This document shows positions 63,826 through 64,000 of a stretch of 64,000 nt of DNA, in pieces. Below the pieces are notes generated by a model. It saw only the letters and a list, made by a program, of their open reading frames with translations. It had not been told where the DNA came from and searched no databases. Location of the stretch: NCBI RefSeq assembly GCF_028023675.1, contig NZ_JAQIOZ010000006.1, forward strand, positions 124,001 to 188,000, in the 5' to 3' direction. A program made the translations under genes and the position numbers. The DNA is from Primorskyibacter aestuariivivens. Lineage in GTDB: Bacteria; Pseudomonadota; Alphaproteobacteria; Rhodobacterales; Rhodobacteraceae. Each line of letters opens with the position of its first letter. Within the stretch, counting starts at the first letter, position 1.

Positions 63826-63969
63826 AACGCGCTGACGGGGGGCGATCCCGGCCAATGGCCATGGGACCGGAAGACTCGATGGCTTCCGGGTGTTGCGGCG
63901 GGAATTATAGGGAGTGGGAGGCCGAGTCAAGCCGGGCCAGGTGCGCGGGGACCGCGCACCCCGGGGGCC

Positions 63970-64000
63970 TCAGGCGGCCAGTTGTGCGACCTGTGCCTTG
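63970..64000 (-). CDS. C-terminal end of a gene running into the window
   Basis: Reading the minus strand in from the edge gives KAQVAQLAA and a TGA stop at 63970-63972. Only nine residues are visible, so neither the frame nor the family can be confirmed. It would be on the same strand as ffh with a 266-nt gap. Confidence 0.3.
   Translation of the reverse strand, partial: KAQVAQLAA

Overview
The window looks like chromosomal DNA from a Rhodobacterales alphaproteobacterium (Roseobacter group or a close relative). The grounds are high GC content, the neighbourhoods seen (xerC-DUF484, ruvC-ruvA-ruvB, ybgC-tolQRAB-pal-ybgF-tilS-ftsH, ffh/rpsP/rimM/trmD/rplS), a complete-looking tad/cpa pilus locus, and family-typical small proteins (DUF1127). 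It is mostly core genome. I see no rRNA, tRNA, insertion sequence, prophage or CRISPR array. All calls come from reading the sequence; no database search was run.

Layout. 1-4.6 kb (minus): partial pcaD, an SMR-like membrane protein, an endonuclease/exonuclease/phosphatase-family protein, xerC, a DUF484 protein and a small transaldolase. 4.7-6.9 kb (plus): priA. 6.9-13.6 kb: the least ordinary part, an envelope-protein locus. It holds a methyltransferase remnant, a secreted ClpP-fold protein with two PAN-like segments, three OmpA-like proteins and a short relative sharing an RTG...CX6C motif, a secreted caspase-fold protein, and a second secreted ClpP-fold protein. 13.6-15.8 kb (minus): ruvCAB. 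16-22.3 kb: DUF1127 protein, prmA, two MFS transporters, a conserved hypothetical and a glycosyltransferase-like protein. 22.4-29.4 kb (plus): the Tol-Pal cluster and tilS. 29.4-36.6 kb (plus): ftsH, a Tam-like methyltransferase, a MOSC protein, and a one-carbon cluster fhs-folD-folD in which the first FolD lacks the usual catalytic lysine. 36.6-41.1 kb: a PaaI-type thioesterase divergent from a membrane LytTR regulator, then pdeM and an Lhr-type helicase. 41.3-54.4 kb (minus): Tad/Flp pilus genes with three pilin genes, two of which encode the same protein. 54.7-64 kb: lytic transglycosylase, then the translation/SRP region (rpmE, rplS, trmD, rimM, rpsP, ffh) interleaved with a kinase-like gene, a sulfotransferase-like gene, chorismate mutase and two acetyltransferases.

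How the genes work together. The Tol-Pal genes couple envelope constriction to division. The tad genes build an adhesive pilus: pilins cut by CpaA, the CpaF motor with TadB/TadC platform, the CpaC secretin, and TadD-like lipoproteins. fhs and the two folD genes interconvert formate and methylene-THF. ruvCAB, priA, xerC and lhr/pdeM serve DNA repair and recombination. The 7.3-13.6 kb locus combines three probable secreted hydrolases of two folds with four small secreted proteins sharing one motif. I regard it as the best candidate for an undescribed system here; its function is unknown.
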